Shown piece by piece: positions 7,047 through 14,877 of a stretch of DNA of 27,055 bases; position 1 is the stretch's first letter, and each line of letters opens with the position of its first letter. Location of the stretch: positions 1 through 27,055 of the forward strand of contig CAVDMD010000016.1 of NCBI GenBank assembly GCA_963609975.1. The letters run 5' to 3'. Source of the stretch: UMGS973 sp963609975. Lineage in GTDB: Bacteria; Bacillota; Clostridia; Peptostreptococcales; Anaerovoracaceae. The translations under genes were made by a program, and so were the position numbers. Under the pieces are notes generated by a model. It made no database searches. It worked only from the letters and a program-made list of their open reading frames with translations, and had not been told where the DNA came from.

Positions 7047-8117
7047 ATGAAAGCATATATAGATAAACTGATAGATAATATTACAGGCAAAAAGGAAGAA
7101 TTTCTTTCACGCTACAGCAGACTGTACGAAAAAGGCAACATTGAGCAGACCGTAAGGCTGCGAAAAAAGACGGTACTGCAAAGATATGTGATTATTGCGG
7201 CAGCAGGGATAGTGATGATTTTTGCAGTGACGGTGCAGCATTATGAGGAGGCCTCAAATATAGTTATTGAGGGCGGCAGCGCAAAAGCAGTGATAAGAAG
7301 CGATGACAGGAGTTACGATTATGAGTTTAAGGTTAAAGTCAAGGGTGAGGAGGCTCAGAGCGTTATAGTGCATATCGAGCCAAAAAGCGATGAGGCGGCA
7401 GAAGTGCAGGAAGATAAGACCGAGGCAACAGAAAAAACCGGGGACGAAAATCCGGTAAACTACAATGCTCTTGCAGACGCTGTCTCCGAAAACCCTGCCA
7501 GAAACCGGATTGTACTGCCGGCATATACCGATGACGGCAGAGCTGTAGAGTGGACTTACACCAGAGATTACACATGGCTTGTAATTATAGCTGCAACTGC
7601 TGCAGTCTTTATTGCAATATACAGAAGCAGATTTGAAAAGGTCGAAAAAGAAGAAAAAAATGCGCAGTCTTCAATTCTTCTTGAACTGCCCTCGTTTATA
7701 AACAAGAACATACTTCTTCTGAACGGCGGACTTGTGCTTACAGATGCTTTTGAGAGAATAGTAACCGAACATCAGAAAAACGGGGAGCGCGGGAACTATT
7801 TTTATGAGAGGCTTAATGAAATATACATCAACTCAAAGGAAACAAATATTCCCGTTGAAGCTCAGCTTTCGGATTTTGCAAGAAATTCAGGGATAAGAGA
7901 ATTTATCAGAATTGCAGCAGTTATAAGTGACAACATCTGCAAGGGAACATCTCTGACAGAAAGCCTTGAAAACGAAAGCGCCTACCTGTGGTTTTCAAGA
8001 AAAAAGAAAGCCGAGGAGCTTGGCAGGCTTGCAGAAACCAAAATGACCTTCCCGCTGGTAATCCTTTTAGTCATTCTGATAATGATAACAATAGCGCCGG
8101 CAATGCTGGAAATGTAG
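7047..8117 (+). CDS. tadC: TadC-like T2SSF protein with an added extracytoplasmic domain
   Basis: 356 residues with three predicted membrane segments (47-64, 177-192, 334-353). Residues 208-320 form the T2SSF domain, with LLELPSFINKNILLLNGGL and FIRIAAVISDNICKGTSLTESL. Between the first two membrane segments lies about 110 residues that should be outside the cell. It contains a beta-rich part (70-112), a charged Glu/Lys/Thr linker (113-135) and a short second part ending YTRDYTW. An N-terminal insertion of this kind is not in classical TadC. The second T2SSF partner of TadB is expected at this place in the operon, which supports the call. RBS: GAGG upstream of ATG 7047; 13-base gap from tadB. 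Confidence 0.75.
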   Translation: MKAYIDKLIDNITGKKEEFLSRYSRLYEKGNIEQTVRLRKKTVLQRYVIIAAAGIVMIFAVTVQHYEEASNIVIEGGSAKAVIRSDDRSYDYEFKVKVKGEEAQSVIVHIEPKSDEAAEVQEDKTEATEKTGDENPVNYNALADAVSENPARNRIVLPAYTDDGRAVEWTYTRDYTWLVIIAATAAVFIAIYRSRFEKVEKEEKNAQSSILLELPSFINKNILLLNGGLVLTDAFERIVTEHQKNGERGNYFYERLNEIYINSKETNIPVEAQLSDFARNSGIREFIRIAAVISDNICKGTSLTESLENESAYLWFSRKKKAEELGRLAETKMTFPLVILLVILIMITIAPAMLEM

Positions 8118-8126
8118 GAGGCAGAA

Positions 8127-8291
8127 ATGAAGATAATAAAAAACAGTAAAAAGGGCATGGAGATTGTGCAGGTTGCAATCCTTATAGCCATAGCGATAGC
8201 GCTGGGTATTGTTTTTAAGGATCAGATCGTTGACTTTGTAAACGAAACCTTTGAAAAACTCAACGACAGCGGTTTCAATGACGATATTTAA
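8127..8291 (+). CDS. flp: Flp-type IVb pilin (54 residues)
   Basis: Short ORF starting at ATG 8127, four bases after GTAGGAGG (8114-8121 region) and ending at TAA 8289-8291. The protein has a basic leader (KIIKNSKKG) with a class III signal cleavage site KKG^MEIVQ. A hydrophobic helix VAILIAIAIALGIVF follows (residues 16-30), then an acidic amphipathic tail (KDQIVDFVNETFEKL). Gly10 at the cut, Glu at +2 and the short total length are hallmarks of Flp1-like pilins. This is the major structural subunit that the Tad machine assembles after cleavage by a prepilin peptidase, which is not encoded in this window. The gene overlaps the following TadE-like gene by 14 bases. Confidence 0.85.
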   Translation: MKIIKNSKKGMEIVQVAILIAIAIALGIVFKDQIVDFVNETFEKLNDSGFNDDI

Positions 8292-8652
8292 AAGCAGAAA
8301 AGGCAGCACATTTGTGGAGGCTGCGGTGATAATGCCTCTTGTGATACTTGCCGTAATGTCACTTTTTTATATACTAATAAACCTTTATGAAACTGTCGAG
8401 CTCAAAAGCAGGCTCCATCTTAATATTTGTGCGGAGGCAGGGCTTAGAAGTGAAACCTTTGAACTGTCGCCTGCAGACGGTAAAGACCTTAAATTAAGCT
8501 CAGACAAAAACAAAGTGACGGGAAGCGGCAGCAAGGCGCGCCGCAGCGGCGGACTTCTCAAAAGGCAGGCTGCGGCTGAGAAAACAGGGCATAACCACAT
8601 AATAATTGAAGAAGAGATAATAAGAAAGGCGGACTATGTATTATCGGAATGA
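8278..8652 (+). CDS. TadE-like pseudopilin
   Basis: 124 residues from ATG 8278; an earlier in-frame TTG at 8251 has no ribosome site and would add residues before the leader. The leader ends RKG^STFVEAAVIMP, with Glu at +5 after the cleavage glycine, then a hydrophobic helix (about 15-35). This is the TadE pattern (G^xxxxE, then A..MP) seen in Tad pseudopilins processed by the same peptidase as Flp. The rest is a small, charged extracytoplasmic part with a basic stretch (KARRSGGLLKRQ). It overlaps flp upstream and the DUF5702-like gene downstream (17 bases). Confidence 0.8.
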   Translation: MTIFKSRKGSTFVEAAVIMPLVILAVMSLFYILINLYETVELKSRLHLNICAEAGLRSETFELSPADGKDLKLSSDKNKVTGSGSKARRSGGLLKRQAAAEKTGHNHIIIEEEIIRKADYVLSE

Positions 8653-9823
8653 TAAAAAAGGCGTTACTGCAGTATTTCTCACAATAATTGCAGGAGCTGT
8701 GCTCAGCTGTGTAATTTTATTCGTTCAGCTTGCAGCTTCTGCGGCATCTGTAAGCTATTGCGGAAATCTGTTTAACCTTGCAGGCAGGTCTGTGCTGTCG
8801 GAATTTGATCTGGAATTAAAATCAAGATACGGCATAATAGCATTCAGCAGAGACAACAGCGGCATAGTAAACGAACTCAAAAGATATGTGAAATATACGA
8901 TTCCCGATGACAGATACATCAGGCTGGGGGATATTTCGGTTGACCTCAAAGACTACTGCCTTATGGACTGCGGGGTATTCGAGGAACAGATAACAGAAAG
9001 TATAAACTATAAAAACCTGATCGGAACAGAAAAATCAGGCGGCCCTGTTGAAACAGGAGAGCGTACTTTGAGAAACAGCAGGACAATCAACGCTCTGCCG
9101 TCAAAGGGTATGGATGACACACCGTCGGTATATGCGCTGGCTTCCAATATAAAGAATATGGGAAGCATTTCAGGACTTTGGGAAAACGGAAGCAGGGAAT
9201 ATCTTACTACCGTATACATATTCAGCGTTTTTACAAGCGGTATGTCGGCAGCAGATGAGGAACGCAGCTTTTTCAGAAATGAAATCGAGTATATAATCGA
9301 GGGCAAAAAAAGCGATGAAGCCAACAGGCGTGCGGTTAAGGCGGATCTGCTGAAGCTGAGAACACTTCTCAACACTGCATATATTTATTCTCAGCCCAAT
9401 ATGGTGAAAGAGGCCCTTTTGCTTGCGGAAACCATGACTCCGGGACCTGAGGCAGTTATAACGCAGACTGCGCTGATTGCGGCGTGGGCGCTTGCGGAGG
9501 CGGAGCTTGATGTAAAAACACTTGACAAAGGAGAAAAAGTGCCGGTGATCAAAGACCCTGCCAGCTGGAAAACAGACATACACGGCAAGGTTAAGACAGA
9601 AAACGGTTCCAAGGCAGAGAGAGGATATGACTACGAAGGTTATCTGAAGGTGCTGCTTACATCGCTGAAAAAGGAAGTCAGGCTGACAAGAATGATGGAC
9701 CTGATACAGATAAATCTGCAGGGAACCTACAGTGAGGATTTTTACATAAAAGACTGCTATCGCGGTTTTAAGTTTGAGGCGCAGGTAAACGGAAGAAAGA
9801 TGAAATATGATGAGAAATACTAA
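8636..9823 (+). CDS. DUF5702-like Tad-locus membrane-anchored protein (TadG/TadF position)
   Basis: 395 residues with one N-terminal membrane helix (about 10-38, following KKGVTAVFLTI) and a large extracytoplasmic part. The stretch NLAGRSVLSEFDLELKSRYG (46-65) and a C-terminal YLKVLLTSL...RMMDLIQINLQG are features I associate with DUF5702 proteins, which accompany Tad loci in Clostridia. No von Willebrand A domain or MIDAS motif is visible, unlike many TadG proteins. Function is unknown; it is presumably an accessory pilus or surface component. Start ATG 8636 has AGAAAGG seven bases upstream, inside the TadE gene. Its end overlaps the next gene by 17 bases. Confidence 0.75.
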   Translation: MYYRNDKKGVTAVFLTIIAGAVLSCVILFVQLAASAASVSYCGNLFNLAGRSVLSEFDLELKSRYGIIAFSRDNSGIVNELKRYVKYTIPDDRYIRLGDISVDLKDYCLMDCGVFEEQITESINYKNLIGTEKSGGPVETGERTLRNSRTINALPSKGMDDTPSVYALASNIKNMGSISGLWENGSREYLTTVYIFSVFTSGMSAADEERSFFRNEIEYIIEGKKSDEANRRAVKADLLKLRTLLNTAYIYSQPNMVKEALLLAETMTPGPEAVITQTALIAAWALAEAELDVKTLDKGEKVPVIKDPASWKTDIHGKVKTENGSKAERGYDYEGYLKVLLTSLKKEVRLTRMMDLIQINLQGTYSEDFYIKDCYRGFKFEAQVNGRKMKYDEKY

Positions 9824-10562
9824 AAAAGGCTCAATTACAGTTGAGGCGACTATAATACTGCCGCTTTTCATAATAGCGGTTCTGACGATAAGCTATACCG
9901 TAAAGCTGATAGAAACAGAAGAAGACGTAATAAACGGTATTGCAGACGAAGCAAGATATATAGCGGCATATGCATATATTGACAGAATAGGGATAGGAGT
10001 AAAATCAAGAGTCGAAAAAAGAGTAAAGACAGATGAGGCGGCGGAGAATTTCAATGTAAAAAAGCTCAGATATCTTTACAGTGATTTCAGCAATACCGGT
10101 CTCATATCCATAGATGCGGAGTATATGGTTAAAAACAGAATGCCTGTTAAAATGCGAGGCGACTTTCACCGAAAAACAGGGGTTCTGTTCAGAGGGTTTG
10201 TCGGCAAAGACAACAAAGGGCAGATATTCAGCTTTGATATGATGCAGACTGCAGATGACGGAACTGTGGTATGGGTATTTCCCGTAGCAGGAGAGAGATA
10301 TCACAGCGAAAACTGCTCATATATCAGAGTATATCCTGTGCAGACCATACTTACGGATGAAATAAGACGGCAATACACACCATGCAGGCTGTGCAGGCCT
10401 GATGACTACAGCAACGGTCATATAGTGTACTGCTTCAAAAAAACAGGCAGGGCATATCACAGTGCGGAATGTACCACAGTTGACAGATATGTAGTTGAAA
10501 TGACAAAATATGAAGCTGAAGCGGAGGGCTACAGCAGATGCATGAAATGCGGAGGAGAATAG
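9807..10562 (+). CDS. TadE-like pseudopilin with two C-terminal metal-binding-type modules
   Basis: 251 residues. The leader KKG^SITVEATIILP has Glu at +5 and a hydrophobic helix (about 13-33), as in TadE proteins. Residues 34-150 are an extracytoplasmic domain. The C-terminus carries two copies of one module. In the first, YH166 is followed by C170, then C193 and C196. In the second, YH218 is followed by C222, then C245 and C248. Both follow G-x2-YH-x3-C-x22-C-x2-C exactly. This resembles the small YH..C...GY.PC..C repeat found at the ends of some secreted Firmicute proteins, and suggests zinc or another metal, or disulphides. Fusion to a pseudopilin is unusual. ATG 9807 or 9810 may be used. 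The RBS is GGAAGAAAG in the previous gene. Confidence 0.75.
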   Translation: MMRNTKKGSITVEATIILPLFIIAVLTISYTVKLIETEEDVINGIADEARYIAAYAYIDRIGIGVKSRVEKRVKTDEAAENFNVKKLRYLYSDFSNTGLISIDAEYMVKNRMPVKMRGDFHRKTGVLFRGFVGKDNKGQIFSFDMMQTADDGTVVWVFPVAGERYHSENCSYIRVYPVQTILTDEIRRQYTPCRLCRPDDYSNGHIVYCFKKTGRAYHSAECTTVDRYVVEMTKYEAEAEGYSRCMKCGGE

Positions 10563-10564
10563 AT

Positions 10565-11101
10565 ATGGAAAACAGTACATACAGCTTTGAAAAAGAGTAT
10601 TTTAACAATGAAATGAAAGAATTTGAGATGAGTATACTTTCAGACCGGGTCTGCAGCTCGTTTGTACCTACTTCTTTTATACGTGAAACAGACAGGCTTA
10701 CGGCTGTATACAGCTATGACGGGTTTCTGAAGATAAGCCAGTGCAGATTCAAAGATATTATCCAGCCTCTCAATCTCATTGAAAGAGTCATAAAAGAGCT
10801 TGTAAAAGGAGGCAGCTATTATCTTGATTACAGCAGAGCAGAGCTTACCTGTGATACCGTATTTTACTGCAGCGAAACTCAGGAAATAAAGCTTGCGTAC
10901 ATACCTGTGAAAGAAAACGGCAGCTTCGGCAGCAACCTTATAGAATTTGTGACTGAGCTGAAAAACTGTTATTTCGGAAGCAGTGCAGAATACCTTGACC
11001 GCCTTATAGCCTTCCTGCAGGAGAACAATTACAGCACCGATGATATAATCAACAGGATAATTGAGCTCAAGCGCGAGGTAAACAGATACGGAGTGAAATA
11101 G
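10565..11101 (+). CDS. DUF6382-like protein closing the Tad operon
   Basis: 178 residues from ATG 10565, seven bases after GGAGGAGA; the ATG at 10538 would require reading through this site. The sequence is soluble, without a signal or membrane helix. Its course resembles the N-terminal DUF6382 domain of Tad-associated proteins in Clostridia: a FIRETDRLTAVYSYDGF strand pair, a helical LNLIERVIKELVKGGSYYLD, a CSETQEIKLAYIPV strand and a long C-terminal helix. Many relatives carry an FHA domain after it; here there is none and the protein ends after the first domain. A regulatory or scaffold role at the inner face of the pilus machine is inferred from context only. No clear terminator follows. 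Confidence 0.6.
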   Translation: MENSTYSFEKEYFNNEMKEFEMSILSDRVCSSFVPTSFIRETDRLTAVYSYDGFLKISQCRFKDIIQPLNLIERVIKELVKGGSYYLDYSRAELTCDTVFYCSETQEIKLAYIPVKENGSFGSNLIEFVTELKNCYFGSSAEYLDRLIAFLQENNYSTDDIINRIIELKREVNRYGVK

Positions 11102-11129
11102 ACAAGCGGCGGCATATTTAATCGATTCC

Positions 11130-11158
11130 TTGTTTTTTGGACAATAAATTGGTAAAAT
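11130..11158 (+). promoter_or_regulatory. Possible sigma-A-like promoter
   Basis: TTGTTT (11130-11135), a 17-base spacer and TAAAAT (11153-11158) resemble the promoter before the antiporter gene. It would give a leader of about 38 bases for the small membrane ORF at 11203. Confidence 0.45.
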
Positions 11159-11202
11159 AATGGTGTAAGTTTGAATCTGTCAGCAAAAATTCAATTTCAG
11201 AA

Positions 11203-11454
11203 ATGTGTGAGAAAAATTACAGCAAAATTATAGCGGCATTAAACCGCCTGATATATGTGATATTTGTAATTGCAGAGATTTCTGCGGTTTTTTGTGCTGC
11301 GCTTGGGGTAATATCACTTGCATACAGACTTCTTATGTCCCGCAGTCTGCTTTTTTTGTACGGAGCAAAGGGCAACGTATTTGCAATATCGGTCGCAGTT
11401 ATGATCATATCTGCAGCCCTGTCAAACCTGATTGACAGGAGGCGCAGCTCCTGA
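11203..11454 (+). CDS. Possible small two-helix membrane protein, unknown
   Basis: 83 residues with two long hydrophobic stretches (about 13-42 and 58-77), a short hydrophilic loop with GAKG, and a basic C-terminus (DRRRSS). I do not recognise a family. The ribosome site before ATG 11203 is poor (CAGAA only), but a promoter-like pair lies just upstream and codon use is like that of its neighbours. It could be a real small membrane protein or a chance ORF. DNA from 11455 to 11580 carries a bulged hairpin at 11469-11496 without a T tract, and otherwise nothing recognised. Confidence 0.4.
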   Translation: MCEKNYSKIIAALNRLIYVIFVIAEISAVFCAALGVISLAYRLLMSRSLLFLYGAKGNVFAISVAVMIISAALSNLIDRRRSS

Positions 11455-11581
11455 ACGGGTTTTATGAGAGCCGGTGCATTTTATGTGCAGCCGGTTAGTG
11501 AATTCAATATATTTACCTCGGTGCCCTGCATTTGTAAAGGCGGCCGTATCGGGCGAAAATCATTTTTCACTAAAACCTCAC

Positions 11582-11611
11582 TTGCCTGACAGGCAGGATA
11601 AGCCGTATAAT
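11582..11611 (+). promoter_or_regulatory. Promoter of the alarmone synthetase operon with an overlapping palindrome
   Basis: TTGCCT (11582-11587), an 18-base spacer and a perfect -10 TATAAT (11606-11611) predict a start near 11618. The perfect inverted repeat TGCCTG-A-CAGGCA (11583-11595) overlaps the -35 and could be an operator for a repressor or activator. Confidence 0.55.
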
Positions 11612-11654
11612 ATATACAGACAGGGTATTTTTGACCGGAACAGAAAGGGGACAT

Positions 11655-12332
11655 ATGGACAGAGAATTAAAACCGATAGAGACTATGCTTGAGAAGTTTT
11701 CGGTGGAGGAGTTAGAGGATGTTATAAGGTCTGGGAGAGAATTCAAAAAGATTATGTCGTATTACAAATGCGCCATGATGGAAATTGAAACAAAACTCAG
11801 AGTGCTCAACGAGAATATGTCACTGCAGCACGACAGAAACCCCATAGAGAGCATCAGAACAAGACTCAAAACACCCGAAAGCATCATCGAAAAAATGATC
11901 CGAAGGGATATCCCTTTTGACCCCAAGGCTCTTGAGGAGCAGATGTTTGATATAGCGGGCGTCAGAGTAATATGCTCATTCCTCAAAGACGTATATTTTC
12001 TTGAGGAGCATCTTTTAAGACAGGATGATGTGGTGCTTGTAGAGAGGAAAGACTACATAGAAAACCCTAAGCCAAACGGTTACAGGAGTCTGCACCTCAT
12101 TGTCTCAATCCCTATATTTCTTGCAGGGGAGACAAGGCTTATGAATGTTGAGATACAGCTCAGAACCATAGCCATGGACTTCTGGGCCAGCCTTGAGCAC
12201 AAGCTCAAATACAAAAAAGCCGTTGAATGTACGGATGAGATTATGGCAGAGCTCAAACAGTGCGCCGAGGAGAGTGCGGCGCTGGATATAAAAATGCAGA
12301 ATTTACACAGCAAAATGACAAAGGCGGACTGA
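11655..12332 (+). CDS. relQ: Small alarmone synthetase, RelQ/YjbM type (GTP pyrophosphokinase)
   Basis: 226 residues from ATG 11655, preceded by AAAGGGG; the TTG at 11631 has no ribosome site. Only the synthetase domain is present, with no HD hydrolase, TGS or ACT domain, as in RelQ/RelP enzymes that transfer pyrophosphate from ATP to GDP or GTP to give (p)ppGpp. Family motifs include RTRLKTPESIIEKM (62-75), FDIAGVRVIC (98-107), NPKPNGYRSLHL (138-149) and VEIQLRTIAMDFWASLEHKL (165-184). The last contains the E-x-Q-x-R-T and W-x-x-x-E-H elements. It lies one base before the malic enzyme gene, so it should be the first gene of a metabolic operon driven by the promoter at 11582-11611. Confidence 0.9.
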   Translation: MDRELKPIETMLEKFSVEELEDVIRSGREFKKIMSYYKCAMMEIETKLRVLNENMSLQHDRNPIESIRTRLKTPESIIEKMIRRDIPFDPKALEEQMFDIAGVRVICSFLKDVYFLEEHLLRQDDVVLVERKDYIENPKPNGYRSLHLIVSIPIFLAGETRLMNVEIQLRTIAMDFWASLEHKLKYKKAVECTDEIMAELKQCAEESAALDIKMQNLHSKMTKAD

Positions 12333-12333
12333 T

Positions 12334-13488
12334 ATGGATTACTACAGAGAATCACTTGAATTACACGCAAAGACAAAAGGCAAATGGGCAATGAAAAGCA
12401 AGGTGGCCGTTACAGGCAGACAGGAGCTTGCGCTGGCATACACTCCCGGAGTCGCACAGCCCTGCCTTGAAATTAAAAACAACAGAGAGGATGTATATAA
12501 GTACACATCCAAAGGCAATACAGTAGCCGTCATAAGCGACGGATCTGCGGTGCTTGGCCTTGGCAATATAGGAGCAGAGGCTGCAATACCTGTTATGGAG
12601 GGCAAGGCCGTACTGTTCAAGGAATTTGCAGATATAGATGCTGTCCCTATATGTCTTGACACACAGGATACCGAGGAGATAATAAATATAGTTAAGAATA
12701 TGTCCGCTACCTTTGGCGGCATCAACTTAGAGGATATATCTGCTCCGAGGTGCTTTGAAATCGAAACACGCCTGCAGGAGCTGCTTGATATCCCGGTATT
12801 TCACGATGATCAGCATGGTACCGCCGTTGTTGTTTCGGCAGCCCTGATTAACGCCTGCAAGGTTACGGGGAGGAGCATTGACGATATTAAAGTTCTGGTT
12901 TCGGGAGACGGAGCCGCGGGGACTGCAATTACCCGTATGCTTTATTCCCTTGGCGTCAGAGATATACTGGTATGCGGCATAGACGGCATCATATCATCGG
13001 AACTGACACTCAATGAAGCTCAGCAGAGACTGCTTCAGATAACAAACAGGGATAACATCAGCGGAAGCATGGCCGACGGCCTTTGCGGCAGAGATGTGTT
13101 TATAGGAGTGTCCGCTCCGGGAATACTGACAGAGGACATGATAAAAACAATGGCTGACGGGCCTATAGTATTTGCCATGGCAAACCCCGAGCCTGAAATC
13201 ATGCCGCAGCTTGCAAAAAATGCGGGAGCAGCGGTAGTGGGTACGGGCAGATCCGATTTCGGCAACCAGATAAACAATGTAATGGCATTTCCGGGAATAT
13301 TCAGAGGTGCGCTTGATGCAAAAGCAGAGAGAATAACAGAGGAAATGAAGGTTGCGGCGGCATACGCCCTTGCCGATTTTGTGGGAGAGAGCAGACTGTC
13401 GGCAGACAGGATTCTGCCGGATGCTTTTGAAGCAGGTATTGCACAGACCGTAGCGGCAGCTGTGGCAGATGCGTGGAGAAACAGATAA
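12334..13488 (+). CDS. NAD(P)-dependent malic enzyme (short bacterial form)
   Basis: 384 residues, the length of short malic enzymes without a phosphotransacetylase tail. The enzyme decarboxylates malate to pyruvate and CO2 with reduction of NAD(P)+. Visible motifs are AYTPGVAQPC (35-44, catalytic Tyr36), EGKAVLFKEFA (89-99, Lys91), NLEDISAPRCFEIE (131-144, metal ligands Glu133/Asp134), FHDDQHGTA (156-164) and the dinucleotide-binding SGDGAAGTA (190-198). Cofactor preference cannot be decided by eye. It starts one base after the relQ stop and ends directly against the fumarase start. Fumarase makes malate, its substrate, so the two form a fumarate-to-pyruvate route. Confidence 0.95.
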   Translation: MDYYRESLELHAKTKGKWAMKSKVAVTGRQELALAYTPGVAQPCLEIKNNREDVYKYTSKGNTVAVISDGSAVLGLGNIGAEAAIPVMEGKAVLFKEFADIDAVPICLDTQDTEEIINIVKNMSATFGGINLEDISAPRCFEIETRLQELLDIPVFHDDQHGTAVVVSAALINACKVTGRSIDDIKVLVSGDGAAGTAITRMLYSLGVRDILVCGIDGIISSELTLNEAQQRLLQITNRDNISGSMADGLCGRDVFIGVSAPGILTEDMIKTMADGPIVFAMANPEPEIMPQLAKNAGAAVVGTGRSDFGNQINNVMAFPGIFRGALDAKAERITEEMKVAAAYALADFVGESRLSADRILPDAFEAGIAQTVAAAVADAWRNR

Positions 13489-14838
13489 ATGAAACAGAGA
13501 ACAGAAAAAGATTCAATAGGAGAAATCCTTGTAGACAGCGACAGGCTGTGGGGAGCGCAGACACAGAGAAGCTTTGAGAATTTCAAAATAGGCACCGAAA
13601 AAATGCCTGCAGAAATAATCAGAGCGATTACAATAATAAAAAAAGCGGCGGCAGCCGTAAATTTTCACAAGGGTATTATGAGCAGGGAAATATCACAGTC
13701 AATTACAAATGCCTGTGATAAAATTCTTGCGGGAGGTCTTGAAGACCAGTTTCCGCTTTCGGTATGGCAGACAGGAAGCGGTACCCAGACCAATATGAAT
13801 GTCAATGAGGTCATATCTCATCTGACAGACGGCAAAGCACACCCGAACGATCATGTCAATATGTCGCAGAGCTCAAACGATGTTTTCCCCTCGGCCATTC
13901 ATATTGCCTGCGTTATCGAAGCGGAGGACAGACTGCTGCCTGAGATAAAAGCTCTGGCAGACACCTTCGGTGAGCTTTCAGACAGATACAGGTACGTTAT
14001 AAAAACAGGAAGAACACATCTGCAGGATGCCACACCTCTGACTTTCGGGCAGGAATTTGCAGGCTGGCAGTATGCAGTGGAGAAATCCTGTGCAGCAATA
14101 AAAAACAGCCTTGCAGAGCTGAAAAACATACCGATAGGCGGTACGGCCGTAGGTACGGGACTTAATGCACCGGAGGGCTTTGACACTGCAATGGCAGCTG
14201 AAATATCAGAGCTTTCCGGCAGAGAATTCAAGGCTTCCGGAGACAAATTCCACGGACTTGCATTTAAGGATGCAGTGGCGGTATGTCACAGCGCAATGAA
14301 AACCCTTGCCTGCGACCTTATGAAGATTGCCAACGATGTCAGATGGTATGCTTCAGGTCCAAGATGCGGCATAGGAGAGCTTGTAATCCCTGCAAATGAG
14401 CCGGGAAGCTCCATAATGCCGGGCAAGGTTAATCCTACCCAGTGCGAAGCTCTTACAATGGTGTGCGCCGAGGTTATGGGCAATGATGTTACAGTTGGAA
14501 TAGCGGCCTCGCAGGGCAATTTCCAGCTCAATGTATATATGCCTGTTATAGCCTTTAATATGATAAGAAGCATCAGGCTTCTTTCAGATGCAGTCCGTTC
14601 ATTTAATGTAAACTGCGCCAGAGGCATAACAGTAAACGAGGACAAGGTGGCAGGCAATATGGCCGGCTCGCTTATGCTTGTAACAGCCCTGAACAAGGTC
14701 ATAGGATATGACAGGGCGGCGCAGATTGCCAAATATGCTTACAGCAGCAACACCTCGCTGGAGGAGGCTGCGACAGCTCTGGGAATACTTACAAAAGAAG
14801 AATTCAGAGAATATGTAGACCCCAAAAAGATGGTGTGA
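13489..14838 (+). CDS. fumC: Class II fumarate hydratase (fumarase C)
   Basis: 449 residues; interconverts fumarate and malate without an iron-sulfur cluster. Motifs are SDRLWGAQTQRS (17-28), QTGSGTQTNMNVNEV (96-110 region), KTGRTHLQDATPLTFGQE and the superfamily signature GSSIMPGKVNP (306-316). These contain the catalytic serine loop and the TH proton-relay residues, and distinguish it from aspartase by the overall fumarase pattern. The ATG follows the malic enzyme stop with no gap. No terminator is visible in the 39 bases before the EFR1 gene, so transcription may continue. It is unusual for an anaerobe that could use oxygen-sensitive class I fumarase, but not rare. Confidence 0.95.
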   Translation: MKQRTEKDSIGEILVDSDRLWGAQTQRSFENFKIGTEKMPAEIIRAITIIKKAAAAVNFHKGIMSREISQSITNACDKILAGGLEDQFPLSVWQTGSGTQTNMNVNEVISHLTDGKAHPNDHVNMSQSSNDVFPSAIHIACVIEAEDRLLPEIKALADTFGELSDRYRYVIKTGRTHLQDATPLTFGQEFAGWQYAVEKSCAAIKNSLAELKNIPIGGTAVGTGLNAPEGFDTAMAAEISELSGREFKASGDKFHGLAFKDAVAVCHSAMKTLACDLMKIANDVRWYASGPRCGIGELVIPANEPGSSIMPGKVNPTQCEALTMVCAEVMGNDVTVGIAASQGNFQLNVYMPVIAFNMIRSIRLLSDAVRSFNVNCARGITVNEDKVAGNMAGSLMLVTALNKVIGYDRAAQIAKYAYSSNTSLEEAATALGILTKEEFREYVDPKKMV

Positions 14839-14877
14839 GGGGATTGCAGTAGCTCAATACAAAAGAGGCGATAATTT

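Noticed and set aside
9170..9871. 233-residue minus-strand ORF opposite the DUF5702-like gene
   Set aside because: It overlaps coding sequence on the other strand, has no ribosome site or recognisable domain, and spans two real genes.
11469..11496. Hairpin after the small membrane ORF as a terminator
   Set aside because: The stem has a bulge and is followed by AGTGAATTC, with no T tract.
11474..11692. 72-residue plus-strand ORF before the alarmone synthetase
   Set aside because: It has no ribosome site, a low-complexity unrelated product, and runs across the promoter and into the synthetase gene.
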